Source: Pseudomaricurvus sp. HS19 (GTDB lineage: Bacteria; Pseudomonadota; Gammaproteobacteria; Pseudomonadales; Cellvibrionaceae). From it: DNA of 64,000 nucleotides. The notes beneath the pieces are model-generated. The model made no database searches. It was not told the origin of the DNA and worked only from the letters and a program-made list of their open reading frames with translations. Positions 38,256-46,793 of the stretch are shown in pieces (position 1 is the stretch's first letter; each line of letters starts with the position of its first letter). The stretch spans positions 806,001 to 870,000 of the forward strand of contig NZ_WVVW01000001.1 of assembly GCF_009857815.1 (NCBI RefSeq), given 5' to 3'. Both the position numbers and the translations under genes were made by a program.

Positions 38256-39035
38256 TTGGACAAATTCCTGCTACTGCTGGGACTCGCCGGTCTCAGCGAC
38301 GACGAAAACTCCCGCGCCCGCCTCTGTGCCCGCATGCTGGAGTGGCCCATGCTGGCTGCCGGTTTCTGGCTGATTGCGCTCTGGTACAGCGGCCTGGACA
38401 ACCCCGAAAACACCCATTTGAAGCTGGATTTCGTGCTCTGGAGCCTGTTTGTGCTGGAGACTTTCCTCCTCACAGCCCTGAGCGATAACCCACGCCTCTA
38501 TTTGCGTCGCAACTGGATGAACCTGGTGATTATCGTTGTTGGGCTGCCACTGTTTATCGGCATGCCCAGCTATATGGGCTTTATACGTCTGCTGCGCCTG
38601 TTGATAGTGATCGACCTGAGCATGCACATGGGCTCCCTGCTGCACAAGCTGCTCACCCGCGACAGCCTCGCCCCCACGTTTATCGGGTCGATGATTGTGG
38701 TAGTGATGGCGGGGTTTATGATCGCCGGGCTGGACCCGGCTATAGAAAGCGCCTCGGATGGCATCTGGTGGGCGTGGGTCACCATTACCACGGTGGGTTA
38801 CGGCGACATTGTTCCCTCAACCGACATCGGCCGCCTGTTTGCCGCCATCCTTATGGTGGTGGGGCTGGGGCTTATCTCGCTGCTGACCGCCAGTATAGCC
38901 GCCTGGCGGGTCGCCCGCTCCGGCGCCAGCAGCGAAGCCGAGGACCGGACTCGTATCATGCACCTGGAAGAGCAGCTGAAACGCATTGAGAAGAAACTGG
39001 ACAGGTTGAGCGAAAAACATACGCCGCCGGAATAA
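38256..39035 (+). CDS. Voltage-gated-like potassium channel
   Basis: This inner-membrane channel of about 259 residues has an ion-transport S1-S4-like segment (MLEWPMLAAGFWLIALWYSG through MGFIRLLRLLIVIDLSMHM with several Arg). It then has a pore helix and the potassium selectivity filter TTVGYGDI. A second pore-lining helix and a C-terminal coiled coil (MHLEEQLKRIEKKLDRLSEKH) follow. The frame is open from an ATG at 38139 that overlaps the divergent gene. I prefer the TTG at 38256 because GGAGG lies five bases before it and the preceding 39 residues look unstructured. Confidence 0.82.
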   Translation: MDKFLLLLGLAGLSDDENSRARLCARMLEWPMLAAGFWLIALWYSGLDNPENTHLKLDFVLWSLFVLETFLLTALSDNPRLYLRRNWMNLVIIVVGLPLFIGMPSYMGFIRLLRLLIVIDLSMHMGSLLHKLLTRDSLAPTFIGSMIVVVMAGFMIAGLDPAIESASDGIWWAWVTITTVGYGDIVPSTDIGRLFAAILMVVGLGLISLLTASIAAWRVARSGASSEAEDRTRIMHLEEQLKRIEKKLDRLSEKHTPPE

Positions 39036-39243
39036 TATAGCCTCCGGCCCTTTCCAGTTATATGGCTATTGCAAATAGATTTAAAAAATTTAGCGGGAAT
39101 ACTGGCAATCTGTCGGGCCTGACCAATAATAAGGTTACTGGTGAGCATATCCCCCAAGTGCGTGCACCAGTGGAGCTGGACGGCGACAGTCGAGCTCGCT
39201 TTTAAGGGTTTGTCCTTAAATGTTTCACTCCTAATGGTCTTGG
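39036..39243 (+). other. Gene-free stretch ending in a terminator; possible 3' UTR or small RNA
   Basis: About 200 bases separate the channel stop from the strong terminator at 39244. Within it, TTTAAGG/CCTTAAA at 39201-39220 forms a small hairpin. It could be an extended 3' untranslated region or a small RNA. No protein-coding signal was seen. Confidence 0.25.
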
Positions 39244-39279
39244 CCCGACGCTCTCCCCCAGACGTCGGGTTCTTTTTTG
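39244..39279 (+). terminator. Rho-independent terminator between channel gene and trmH
   Basis: CCCGACG pairs with CGTCGGG over a 12-base loop, followed by TTCTTTTTTG. This plus-strand terminator is convergent to trmH. Confidence 0.88.
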
Positions 39280-39292
39280 TCCGCGTAATTTC

Positions 39293-39979
39293 CTATCCCT
39301 TCTCCGCGCGAACCTGCTGATACCAGCCGGACGGATTTACGATTTCCCCCTCATCATCCAGCGGCGGATAGTCCAGGCCCCGCTCGTCACAATACGCGCT
39401 TACTACTGGCTGGCACCAACGGAATAGAAGGCGTTGGTATTCCTCCTGATCCAGCCTGCTTTGGTCATACAGACCTGCCTGCTGTCTCTGGTAACGGACT
39501 TCCGTGAGGATAATGGCGGCAGCAACAGAAACGTTAAAGGACTCCACCATCCCTACCATAGGGATAATGACTTCGGCGTCGGCCATCTCCAGCCCCTCGG
39601 GACTGACCCCCTCCTTCTCCGTGCCCAGCAGCAGCGCTGTAGGCTGGGTATAGTCCAATTGCCGGTAATCTACCGCCCGCTCAGACAGGTTGGCCGCCAC
39701 CACACGAAAGCCCTGTGCCCTGACCTCCTCCACCGCAGCCCCAATGCTGTTGTGAAGCCTGGTGTCTACCCACTTGTGACTGCCGAGCGCGGTACCCCGA
39801 TAAGCACGGTAGCCCTTGCGGGGCTCAACACAGTGCAAACGGGGAATTCCAACGGCATCACAGGTGCGTACGATAGCGGAGAGATTGCGCCCCTTGTGAA
39901 CCTCGTCAGTGATGACAGTAAGATCGGGTTGCCGGTAATCCAGCACCCGTCGAATGGTGGCGTAACGCTCCGGGGTCAT
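39293..39979 (-). CDS. trmH: tRNA (guanosine-18-2'-O)-methyltransferase
   Basis: This 228-residue SPOUT-family enzyme 2'-O-methylates G18 in the D-loop of tRNA. Motifs are TPERYATIRRVLDYRQPDLTV with DEVHKGRNLSAIVRTCDAVGIP (motif 1, catalytic Arg), LLLGTEKEGVSPEGLEMADAEVIIPM (motif 2), and GMVESFNVSVAAAIILTE (motif 3, trefoil knot). The C-terminal extension is typical of TrmH rather than RlmB. Confidence 0.94.
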   Translation of the reverse strand: MTPERYATIRRVLDYRQPDLTVITDEVHKGRNLSAIVRTCDAVGIPRLHCVEPRKGYRAYRGTALGSHKWVDTRLHNSIGAAVEEVRAQGFRVVAANLSERAVDYRQLDYTQPTALLLGTEKEGVSPEGLEMADAEVIIPMVGMVESFNVSVAAAIILTEVRYQRQQAGLYDQSRLDQEEYQRLLFRWCQPVVSAYCDERGLDYPPLDDEGEIVNPSGWYQQVRAEKG

Positions 39980-40473
39980 GTGGCCTCAGCGATTGAATCA
40001 GGTAACAAGGTGGCGGATTATATCAAATTCGTGTCACCGTTCGTGACACCAATTTGTCACAAACAGAGCACATACTTTTTTCCACAGATTCTGTGGATAT
40101 CCCGGTGCATAACCTTTAAATATGATGTCCCAACCCCCTGATCAGGGGTACCCTCCACAATTTGTTCAATTTTTAACCACACCCTTATTAGTATAATAAT
40201 TTCAATAGGTTAGGCTTTTTTTACAGTCGTTTTTTGGTGGTTGGTGTGCTTTTTAACCACTTGCACCAGATTGATTCAGACTGTGTGCATAACAAGTAAG
40301 CGTCCATTAACTGTGGAACACCCGTAGTCACAAAAGCTTCAATGCACAAACACATTTCTGTCACAAAATAGTCACGCTGCAGCAGGTCGCTGCGACTATT
40401 TTCAGACACAAAAAAGCCCGGTGGAAGCCGGGCTTTTGCCATTGGGCTGGCGTGCGGTTCTTACCAGCAGGTG
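39980..40473. other. AT-rich intergenic region with DnaA-box-like sites
   Basis: This 494-base non-coding region between the starts/ends of trmH and glcB is clearly more AT-rich than its surroundings. It contains DnaA-type 9-mers TTTTCCACA (40078), TGTGGATAT (40092), GGTGCATAA (40104) and TGTGCATAA (40284), plus TGTGGAACA (40312). It also has an inverted repeat GTGTCAC/GTGACAC (40031-40049) and a repeated TTTTAACCAC at 40171 and 40251. It may be a DnaA-binding locus; no replication gene is nearby. The small reverse frame at 40221-40442 is not supported. Confidence 0.4.
40411..40437 (-). terminator. Terminator after glcB
   Basis: AAAAAGCCCGG pairs with CCGGGCTTTT. On the minus strand it lies 37 bases past the malate synthase stop. 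Confidence 0.88.
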
Positions 40474-42642
40474 TTACCGCGCCTTATGCGCCAGGCGCGC
40501 TGCGTGCAGCAATGGCTCGGTATAACCGGAAGGCTGCTGCTTGCCTTTGAACACCAGGTCGCAGGCAGCCTTAAACGCAATACCGTCATAGGATGGCGCC
40601 ATCGCCTCGTACTCGGCGTCACCACTGTTCTGCTGGTCCACCACCTTCGCCATACGCTTGAGGGCTTCCATCACCTGCTCTTCGCTGCAGATACCATGCT
40701 CCAGCCAGTTGGCAAGATGCTGGGAAGAGATTCGCAGTGTGGCACGATCCTCCATCAGGCCGACGTTATTAATGTCAGGCACTTTTGAACAACCAACACC
40801 TTGGTCTACCCAACGCACTACGTAACCGAGGATACCCTGGGCGTTATTATCCAGTTCGAATTTAATCTGCTCCGCAGAAAGGCTGGCCGGATCCTGCAGC
40901 ACCGGGATGGTGAGGATATCATCGAGGCTGGCACGCCCACGGCTCGACAATTCCTGCTGGCGCTCAAAAACATTGATCTGGTGGTAATGAATGCTGTGCA
41001 GCGTGGCGCCGTTGGGCGATGGTACCCAGGCGGTATTGGCACCCGAACGGGGGTGACCAATTTTCTGCTCCAGCATGGCCGCCATCTCATCGGGCATGGC
41101 CCACATACCCTTACCGATCTGGGACTTGCCAGGCAGACCGCACTCGATACCAATATCCACGTTCCAGTCTTCGTAGGCGTTGATCCACGGCTGCTGTTTC
41201 ATCTGTGTTTTAGGTACAAATGGTCCTGCCAGCATGGAGGTGTGGATCTCGTCGCCGGTACGATCGAGGAAGCCGGTGTTAATAAACACCGTGCGTGCCT
41301 GAGCCGCCCGGATGCACGCTTTCAGGTTGACCGTAGTGCGACGCTCTTCGTCCATAATGCCGACTTTCAGCGTGTTTTCCGGCAATCCCAGAGCCTTTTC
41401 CACACGGCCAAACAGCTCGACGGCAAACGCCACCTCCTCCGGTCCGTGCATTTTCGGCTTCACAATATAAACGCTGCCGGTACGGGAGTTGCGGCGGCTG
41501 GTATTGCCTTGCAGGTCATGGATTGCCGCCAGGCTGGTGATCATGGCATCCATGATTCCTTCCTGGATTTCATCGCCGTTTTTATCCAGGATGGCCGGGT
41601 TACTCATCAGGTGACCCACGTTGCGCACAAACAACAGGCTGCGCCCATGCAGGGTCAGCTCACTGCCGTCAACCGCGGTGTAGTCGCGATCAGCGGTCAT
41701 GGTACGGGTCATCATCTTCCCGCCCTTCTCGAAGCTGTCAGACAGGGTACCCTTCATCAGGCCCAGCCAGTTTTTGTAAACCTCCACCTTGTCTTCGGCA
41801 TCGACGGCAGCAACGGAATCTTCGCAATCCATGATAGTAGTTACGGCCGCTTCAACCAGCAGGTCCTGTACACCGGCGGCGTCTGTTTTACCGATAGAGC
41901 CATCGCGATCGATCTGGATCTCAACGTGCAGGCCATTGTTCTTCAACAAGACTGCGCTCGGCTGTGCAGCATCACCGCGGTAGCCGATACATTTCTCCGG
42001 TTGCTGCAGACCGGTAGTAACACCGGAAGCCAGGCTTACCTGCAACTCACCGTCGATGATACGGTAGGCGTTAGAGTCGACATGGGAGCCTTCCCTGAGT
42101 GGCGCAACGGTATCGAGATGGTTTCGGGCAAAGGCAATCACCTTGGCGCCGCGTACCGGGTTGTAACCTTTACCCTTTTCAGCACCACCCTCTTCGGAAA
42201 TGGCGTCGGTGCCATAGAGAGCGTCATAGAGGCTGCCCCAACGTGCATTGGCGGCATTGAGGGCAAAGCGGGCGTTCTTGACCGGCACCACCAGTTGCGG
42301 ACCGGCCTGGGCGGCGATCTCTACGTCCACATTCTCAGTGGTAATACGGAAATCCTCACCTTCCGGCAGCAGGTAGCCTATCTCCTGCAGAAAGGCCTTG
42401 TAGGCGGCCGCGTCGTGAGGCTGTCCCTTGTGCTCCCGGTGCCAGCCGTCAATGGTGGCCTGCAGTTCATCACGCCGGGCCAGCAGTGACCGGTTCTTCG
42501 GGGTCAGATCATTGATGATGGCCTCAAACTCAGCCCAGAAATGATCGACGTCCACTCCGGTACCCGGCGCGATCTCGCCGTTAACCAGATTGAACAGCTC
42601 TTCTGCGATCTGAAGACCGCCTTTCTGTACACGTGAAGTCAT
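40474..42642 (-). CDS. glcB: Malate synthase G
   Basis: This 722-residue monomeric isoform condenses glyoxylate with acetyl-CoA to malate, the second glyoxylate-shunt step. Signature segments are [68 protein letters not shown] and [17 protein letters not shown] (active-site Arg and Glu region), then [25 protein letters not shown]. The catalytic Asp lies in the C-terminal part. Its length is typical of the G form. It is near, though not adjacent to, aceA across the LysR gene, and an AT-rich motif shared with aceA lies in its upstream region. Confidence 0.96.
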   Translation of the reverse strand: MTSRVQKGGLQIAEELFNLVNGEIAPGTGVDVDHFWAEFEAIINDLTPKNRSLLARRDELQATIDGWHREHKGQPHDAAAYKAFLQEIGYLLPEGEDFRITTENVDVEIAAQAGPQLVVPVKNARFALNAANARWGSLYDALYGTDAISEEGGAEKGKGYNPVRGAKVIAFARNHLDTVAPLREGSHVDSNAYRIIDGELQVSLASGVTTGLQQPEKCIGYRGDAAQPSAVLLKNNGLHVEIQIDRDGSIGKTDAAGVQDLLVEAAVTTIMDCEDSVAAVDAEDKVEVYKNWLGLMKGTLSDSFEKGGKMMTRTMTADRDYTAVDGSELTLHGRSLLFVRNVGHLMSNPAILDKNGDEIQEGIMDAMITSLAAIHDLQGNTSRRNSRTGSVYIVKPKMHGPEEVAFAVELFGRVEKALGLPENTLKVGIMDEERRTTVNLKACIRAAQARTVFINTGFLDRTGDEIHTSMLAGPFVPKTQMKQQPWINAYEDWNVDIGIECGLPGKSQIGKGMWAMPDEMAAMLEQKIGHPRSGANTAWVPSPNGATLHSIHYHQINVFERQQELSSRGRASLDDILTIPVLQDPASLSAEQIKFELDNNAQGILGYVVRWVDQGVGCSKVPDINNVGLMEDRATLRISSQHLANWLEHGICSEEQVMEALKRMAKVVDQQNSGDAEYEAMAPSYDGIAFKAACDLVFKGKQQPSGYTEPLLHAARLAHKAR

Positions 42643-42790
42643 GATGATCTGCCTTGATTTGTCTTGATACGAAAAAGCACGGCTGCGGGTGCTCTGGCCC
42701 CGAAGCAGCCACTAAACACCGTTTCAGCAGCAAAAAAGTCTATCCCACGCACCACAATATCTAAAATTTATCGTTTTTATATCCGCTATT

Positions 42791-42810
42791 CATATAGAAA
42801 ATATATATTC
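42791..42810. promoter_or_regulatory. Candidate operator upstream of glcB
   Basis: CATATAGAAAATATATATTC, between glcB and the end of the LysR gene, matches the ATATAGAAA-TATA core seen upstream of aceA. It may be the binding site of the adjacent LysR regulator. Confidence 0.4.
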
Positions 42811-43753
42811 AGTTCTGATCCAGTGTTTCCGCCACTTCGGTGATCAAACGGCGCATCCAGCGATGCTCGGGGTCATTGTGCAGCAGCGGACTCCAGGCCA
42901 TCTTCAGCTCGAACGGCGGGATATCAAACGGCGGCGGCATAATACTGAGACGATTGTTGTTGATCTGCTGACGCGCCAGTTTGCTGGGCAAGGTGGCAAT
43001 CAGGTCTTTCTGCTCCGCCAGCAGTGCCGCGGCCAGGTAGTGACGGGTAAATACCGTAATGCGCCGCTTTTTGCCCAGCTCCCCCAGAGCCACATCCACC
43101 CAGCCCAGACGCTGCACATCCTCCGGGTTGACCCCCACACCCACACCCATGCCGGTTTTACTCACCCACACATGCTGGGATTCCAGATAGGCTTCGAGGT
43201 CAAAACGCGCCAGGATGGGGTTCTTCTTGCTTAACAGGCAGCTGAACTGGTCCAGCCAGAGGGACTTCTGGTGGAAGGACTGGGGCATGGAATCAAAGCG
43301 GTTGATCACCATATCCACCTTGCCCTGCTCCACATCCTGATAACTGACATCGCTGGGGGTCATGATATCCAGAGTGACGTGGGGAGCGAGGTTGCGCAGT
43401 CGCGCCAGCAGTGACGGGATCAGGGTGCACTCGGCGTAGTCACTGGCCATGAAACGGAATACCCGGCGGCTCTCCTCCGGCACGAAGCTGGAGCGCGGCT
43501 GCACGGTCTTCTCCAGTTCCAGCAACAGGTGGCGGATCTCGGGCTCCAGCTCCCGCGCACGCTCGGTCGGGGTCATACCCTCACTGGTACGCACCAGCAG
43601 CGGATCGTCAAACAGATCCCGCAGTCGCTTGAGACCGTTACTCATGGCGGGCTGGCTGATGCCCAGCTGGTTGGCCGCCCGCGTCACGTTACGCTCACGC
43701 AGCAAAACATCCAGATAGACCAGTAAATTGAGATCAATACGAGCAATATTCAT
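42809..43753 (-). CDS. LysR family transcriptional regulator
   Basis: This 314-residue LysR-type regulator has an N-terminal HTH: RIDLNLLVYLDVLLRERNVTRAANQLGISQPAMSNGLKRLRDLFDDPLLVRTSEGMTPT. A periplasmic-binding-type effector domain follows (about 95-300). It lies between glcB and aceA, divergent from aceA by 108 bases. That position suggests it regulates the glyoxylate shunt, possibly in response to acetate, glyoxylate or a fatty-acid-derived signal. A TCTAT/ATAGA-type site occurs in both flanking promoter regions. Confidence 0.9.
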   Translation of the reverse strand: MNIARIDLNLLVYLDVLLRERNVTRAANQLGISQPAMSNGLKRLRDLFDDPLLVRTSEGMTPTERARELEPEIRHLLLELEKTVQPRSSFVPEESRRVFRFMASDYAECTLIPSLLARLRNLAPHVTLDIMTPSDVSYQDVEQGKVDMVINRFDSMPQSFHQKSLWLDQFSCLLSKKNPILARFDLEAYLESQHVWVSKTGMGVGVGVNPEDVQRLGWVDVALGELGKKRRITVFTRHYLAAALLAEQKDLIATLPSKLARQQINNNRLSIMPPPFDIPPFELKMAWSPLLHNDPEHRWMRRLITEVAETLDQN

Positions 43754-43765
43754 AAACGGAATACC

Positions 43766-43786
43766 GAATATAGAAACTATAAATTA
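43766..43786. promoter_or_regulatory. Candidate LysR operator upstream of aceA
   Basis: GAATATAGAAACTATAAATT includes the near-palindrome ATAGAAACTAT with the T-N11-A spacing expected of LysR proteins. It lies in the divergent lysR/aceA promoter region. Confidence 0.45.
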
Positions 43787-43861
43787 GGCGAATTCTCGCA
43801 AAATACCTAGACTCTGTCATGTGCAAAATTCAACCACTCGATCTAAACGCGAGGAAACGCC

Positions 43862-45457
43862 ATGTCTCTGTACACTCAAAACATCGAGTCTGTAACCGAA
43901 CTCAAGAACGCTGCCGGCAGCTCTTGGGATGCTATCAACCCTGAGTCTGTTGCCCGGATGCGCGCTCAGAACCGCTTCCAGAGCGGTCTGGATATCGCCC
44001 GTTACACAGCCAAGATCATGCGCGAAGACATGGCGGCCTATGATGCCGACAGCAGCCAGTACACCCAGTCCCTGGGCTGCTGGCACGGCTTCATCGGTCA
44101 GCAGAAGCTGATCTCCATCAAGAAGCATTTCGGCACCACCAAGCGTAAGTACCTCTACCTGTCCGGCTGGATGGTTGCTGCGCTGCGCTCCGACTTCGGC
44201 CCCCTGCCCGACCAGTCCATGCACGAAAAGACTGTAGTTGCCGGCCTGATTGAAGAGCTGTACAAGTTCCTGCGCCAGGCAGACGCCCGTGAACTGGGTG
44301 GCCTGTTCCGCGCCCTGGATGCCGCCCGCGAAGCCGGTGACAACGCCAAGGCTGCCGAGCTGCAGAACCAGATCGACAACTACGAGACTCACGTAGTGCC
44401 AATCATTGCCGACATCGACGCCGGTTTCGGTAACGAGGAAGCCACTTACCTGCTGGCCAAGAAGATGATCGAAGCCGGTGCCTGCTGCATCCAGATTGAA
44501 AACCAGGTAGCTGACGAGAAGCAGTGTGGTCACCAGGACGGCAAGGTAACCGTTCCTCACGATGACTTCCACGCCAAGATCCGCGCTGTGCGCTACGCCT
44601 TCCTCGAGCTGGGTGTGGATGACGGTGTTATCGTTGCCCGTACCGACTCCCTGGGTGCCGGCCTCACCAAGCAGATCGCTGTGGTCCGTGAAGAAGGCGA
44701 CTCCGGTGACATCTACAACAGCTTCCTGGACTGTGAAGAAGTAACCGTTGCCGACATGAAGCAAGGCGATGTAGTTATCAAGCGTGGCGACAAGATCCTG
44801 CGTCCCAAGCGCCTGCCTTCCGGCCTGTTCCAGTTCCGTCAGGGTACCGGTGCCGACCGCTGCGTATTCGACTGTATCGAATCCCTGAAAGCCGGTGCTG
44901 ACCTGCTGTGGATCGAGACCGAGAAGCCTCACGTTGGCCAGATCGGCAGCATGGTAAACCGCATCCGTGAAGTGGTGCCAAATGCCAAGCTGGTGTACAA
45001 CAACTCACCAAGCTTCAACTGGACCCTGAGCTTCCGTCAGCAGGTGTTCGATGCCTGGACTGAAGAAGGTAAGGACGTTGCCGCTTACGATCGTGCCGCC
45101 CTGATGAGCGCCGAGTACGATGCCACCGATCTGGCTGTTGAAGCCGATCGCCGCATCCAGAGCTTCCAGGCTGACGGTGCCCGTGAAGCGGGTATCTTCC
45201 ACCACCTGATCACCCTGCCGACTTACCACACTGCGGCCCTGTCCACCGACAACCTGGCCAAAGAGTACTTCGGTGCAGCGGGCATGCTGGGCTACGTGGC
45301 TGGCGTACAGCGCAAGGAAATCCGCCAGGGTATCGCCTGCGTTAAGCACCAGAACATGGCCGGTTCCGACATGGGTGACGATCACAAAGAGTACTTCTCC
45401 GGTGAGAACGCCCTGAAAGCTGCCGGTAAAGACAACACCATGAACCAGTTCGGCTGA
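43862..45457 (+). CDS. aceA: Isocitrate lyase
   Basis: This 531-residue enzyme, the long form found in Pseudomonas and relatives, cleaves isocitrate to glyoxylate and succinate. The catalytic motif KQCGH is at 220-224. It also has VVPIIADIDAGFGNEEATYLLAKKMIEAGACCIQIENQ and GVIVARTDSLGAGLTKQI. The phosphate-binding and lid region near residues 370-400 ends NNSPSFNWTLSFRQQV. It is divergent from a LysR regulator and near glcB, so its transcript would be induced with malate synthase. Two hairpins follow the stop. Confidence 0.96.
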   Translation: MSLYTQNIESVTELKNAAGSSWDAINPESVARMRAQNRFQSGLDIARYTAKIMREDMAAYDADSSQYTQSLGCWHGFIGQQKLISIKKHFGTTKRKYLYLSGWMVAALRSDFGPLPDQSMHEKTVVAGLIEELYKFLRQADARELGGLFRALDAAREAGDNAKAAELQNQIDNYETHVVPIIADIDAGFGNEEATYLLAKKMIEAGACCIQIENQVADEKQCGHQDGKVTVPHDDFHAKIRAVRYAFLELGVDDGVIVARTDSLGAGLTKQIAVVREEGDSGDIYNSFLDCEEVTVADMKQGDVVIKRGDKILRPKRLPSGLFQFRQGTGADRCVFDCIESLKAGADLLWIETEKPHVGQIGSMVNRIREVVPNAKLVYNNSPSFNWTLSFRQQVFDAWTEEGKDVAAYDRAALMSAEYDATDLAVEADRRIQSFQADGAREAGIFHHLITLPTYHTAALSTDNLAKEYFGAAGMLGYVAGVQRKEIRQGIACVKHQNMAGSDMGDDHKEYFSGENALKAAGKDNTMNQFG

Positions 45458-45470
45458 TCAAGGTGTGACC

Positions 45471-45528
45471 GGGGAGCGCTATTGCTCCCCTGATACAACA
45501 AAAAGGCGACCAATGGTCGCCTTTTTGT
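45471..45528 (+). terminator. Tandem hairpins ending the aceA transcript
   Basis: GGGGAGC/GCTCCCC (45471-45490) is followed by ACAAAAAGGCGACCA/TGGTCGCCTTTTTGT (45498-45528). The second is a strong symmetrical terminator. Confidence 0.9.
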
Positions 45529-45589
45529 TTGATTGGATTTTGATACACTGACGTTCCATGCGTTAACCCAGCCTGACAGGAGTCACGCC

Positions 45590-46150
45590 ATGACCACTCC
45601 CCCCGTTGTTGCCCAGGACTATGACCGTCTCACCGCCGATGGATTTGTGTATGACAACACCTGGTTTCATGGCACCTCCTCCGGCCTGCTGGAAAACATC
45701 CTGCAACAAGGCCTGAAACGTTCCGGCGACGCCGAATTGGAAACTGCCCTGCACAACACCATGACCACCATTGGTGACCGCATGACAGACCATCAGGAAC
45801 CGGTGTTTCTCTGCCCGGCAAAATCCCTGGCCTGGTACTGGGCCCTGCAGACCGTGCGCAAGCGTCACAGCCGTCTTGGCAACGACGAGGAGCCGGTGAT
45901 CCTTGCTGTGACCCTCGGCGAGGACAGTGCATTGCAGGTACTGCCTGACGTCGGTGCAGCCAGTATCCTGATGCACCCGGAAGGCGAGGACTACCTGGCC
46001 TACCTGTCCGGCATCTACCACGAGCGGGACCTGCCCCACCCCAGCCTCAATCCGGTACAGGCGGATCGCCTTGATTACCTGAAAAAGCTGGGACTGGCTT
46101 ACTGCAATGCCGATATTGGCCCTGAATACCTGCAGCTGGTAACACGCTGA
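45590..46150 (+). CDS. Hypothetical protein with ART/Tpt1-like motif
   Basis: This 186-residue protein belongs to no family I can name. It carries WFHGTSSGLLENILQQGL near the N-terminus, then PVFLCPAKSLAWYWALQTV and PVILAVTL. These resemble the core strands of ADP-ribosyltransferase/RNA 2'-phosphotransferase (Tpt1-like) folds, where an H-G-T/S motif binds NAD or the 2'-phosphate. AGGAG before the ATG at 45590 fixes the start. The frame continues upstream to 45533 without a ribosome site. It is followed 15 bases later by a DUF488 gene, suggesting joint function. The assignment is inference from motif shape. Confidence 0.55.
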   Translation: MTTPPVVAQDYDRLTADGFVYDNTWFHGTSSGLLENILQQGLKRSGDAELETALHNTMTTIGDRMTDHQEPVFLCPAKSLAWYWALQTVRKRHSRLGNDEEPVILAVTLGEDSALQVLPDVGAASILMHPEGEDYLAYLSGIYHERDLPHPSLNPVQADRLDYLKKLGLAYCNADIGPEYLQLVTR

Positions 46151-46165
46151 AATATCCCGGCAGCC

Positions 46166-46765
46166 ATGCTCTACACCATAGGTTACGCCACCAAGTCCGT
46201 TGACGTTTTTCTCCGGCAACTGCTGCAATATGGCATCTCTGCCGTTGCTGACGTGCGCTCTGTCCCCTTCAGCAAGGCCTTTTTTGATTATCACCAACCG
46301 GCGATTCGGCAGCATTTGGAAAACGCCGGCATCCGCTACGTTTACCTGGGGGATGAATTGGGCCCGCGCTCAAAGAACCCCGACCATTACGATGACTGTG
46401 GACAGGTACAGTTTGATCGCCTGAGCCAGTCGGAGCTGTTCCGGCAAGGCGTTGAACGGCTGCAGGACGGGATGGGAAAAGGTTTCCATATTGCCCTGAT
46501 GTGTGCAGAGAAGGATGCCGCCAGCTGCCACCGCAGTTTGTTGATCGGCTACGCGATGCAGCGACAGACCGGGCTGGAGTTACAACACATCACCCACGAC
46601 GGCGAGCTGGAAACCCAGCAGCAGCTGGAAGCACGGCTGCCACTGATGCATCAACTGGAGCAGGACCTGTTCCTGTCACGGGAGGAAGCCCTGCAACGGG
46701 CCTACCGCATGCAACTGCAAAAGACCTCTTACCGAAAGCCCCGCGACGATGACGGCAGGCCTTAG
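46166..46765 (+). CDS. DUF488 family protein
   Basis: This 199-residue protein has the DUF488 signature: LYTIGYATKSVDVFLRQLLQYGI, VADVRSVPFSKAFFDYHQPAIRQHLENAGIRYVYLGDELGP, and a C-terminal LMCAEKDAASCHRSLLIGYAM. The family is widespread and uncharacterised; the CAE...CHR cysteine/histidine motif suggests a redox, metal or nucleotide-related site. It lies 15 bases after the ART-like gene and is convergent with pepN. Confidence 0.85.
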   Translation: MLYTIGYATKSVDVFLRQLLQYGISAVADVRSVPFSKAFFDYHQPAIRQHLENAGIRYVYLGDELGPRSKNPDHYDDCGQVQFDRLSQSELFRQGVERLQDGMGKGFHIALMCAEKDAASCHRSLLIGYAMQRQTGLELQHITHDGELETQQQLEARLPLMHQLEQDLFLSREEALQRAYRMQLQKTSYRKPRDDDGRP

Positions 46766-46793
46766 CCTGCCGAACCGCCGGCCTGGATTGCCG

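Noticed and set aside
40221-40442. 73-aa minus-strand ORF in the trmH/glcB gap
   Set aside because: It overlaps the glcB terminator and the AT-rich DnaA-box region, has no ribosome site and no family features.
40801-42489. Plus-strand ORF of 562 aa opposite glcB
   Set aside because: Shadow of malate synthase G; no ribosome site or recognisable domain.
43817-44932. Minus-strand ORF of 371 aa opposite aceA
   Set aside because: Isocitrate lyase on the other strand is certain; this frame has no family signal.
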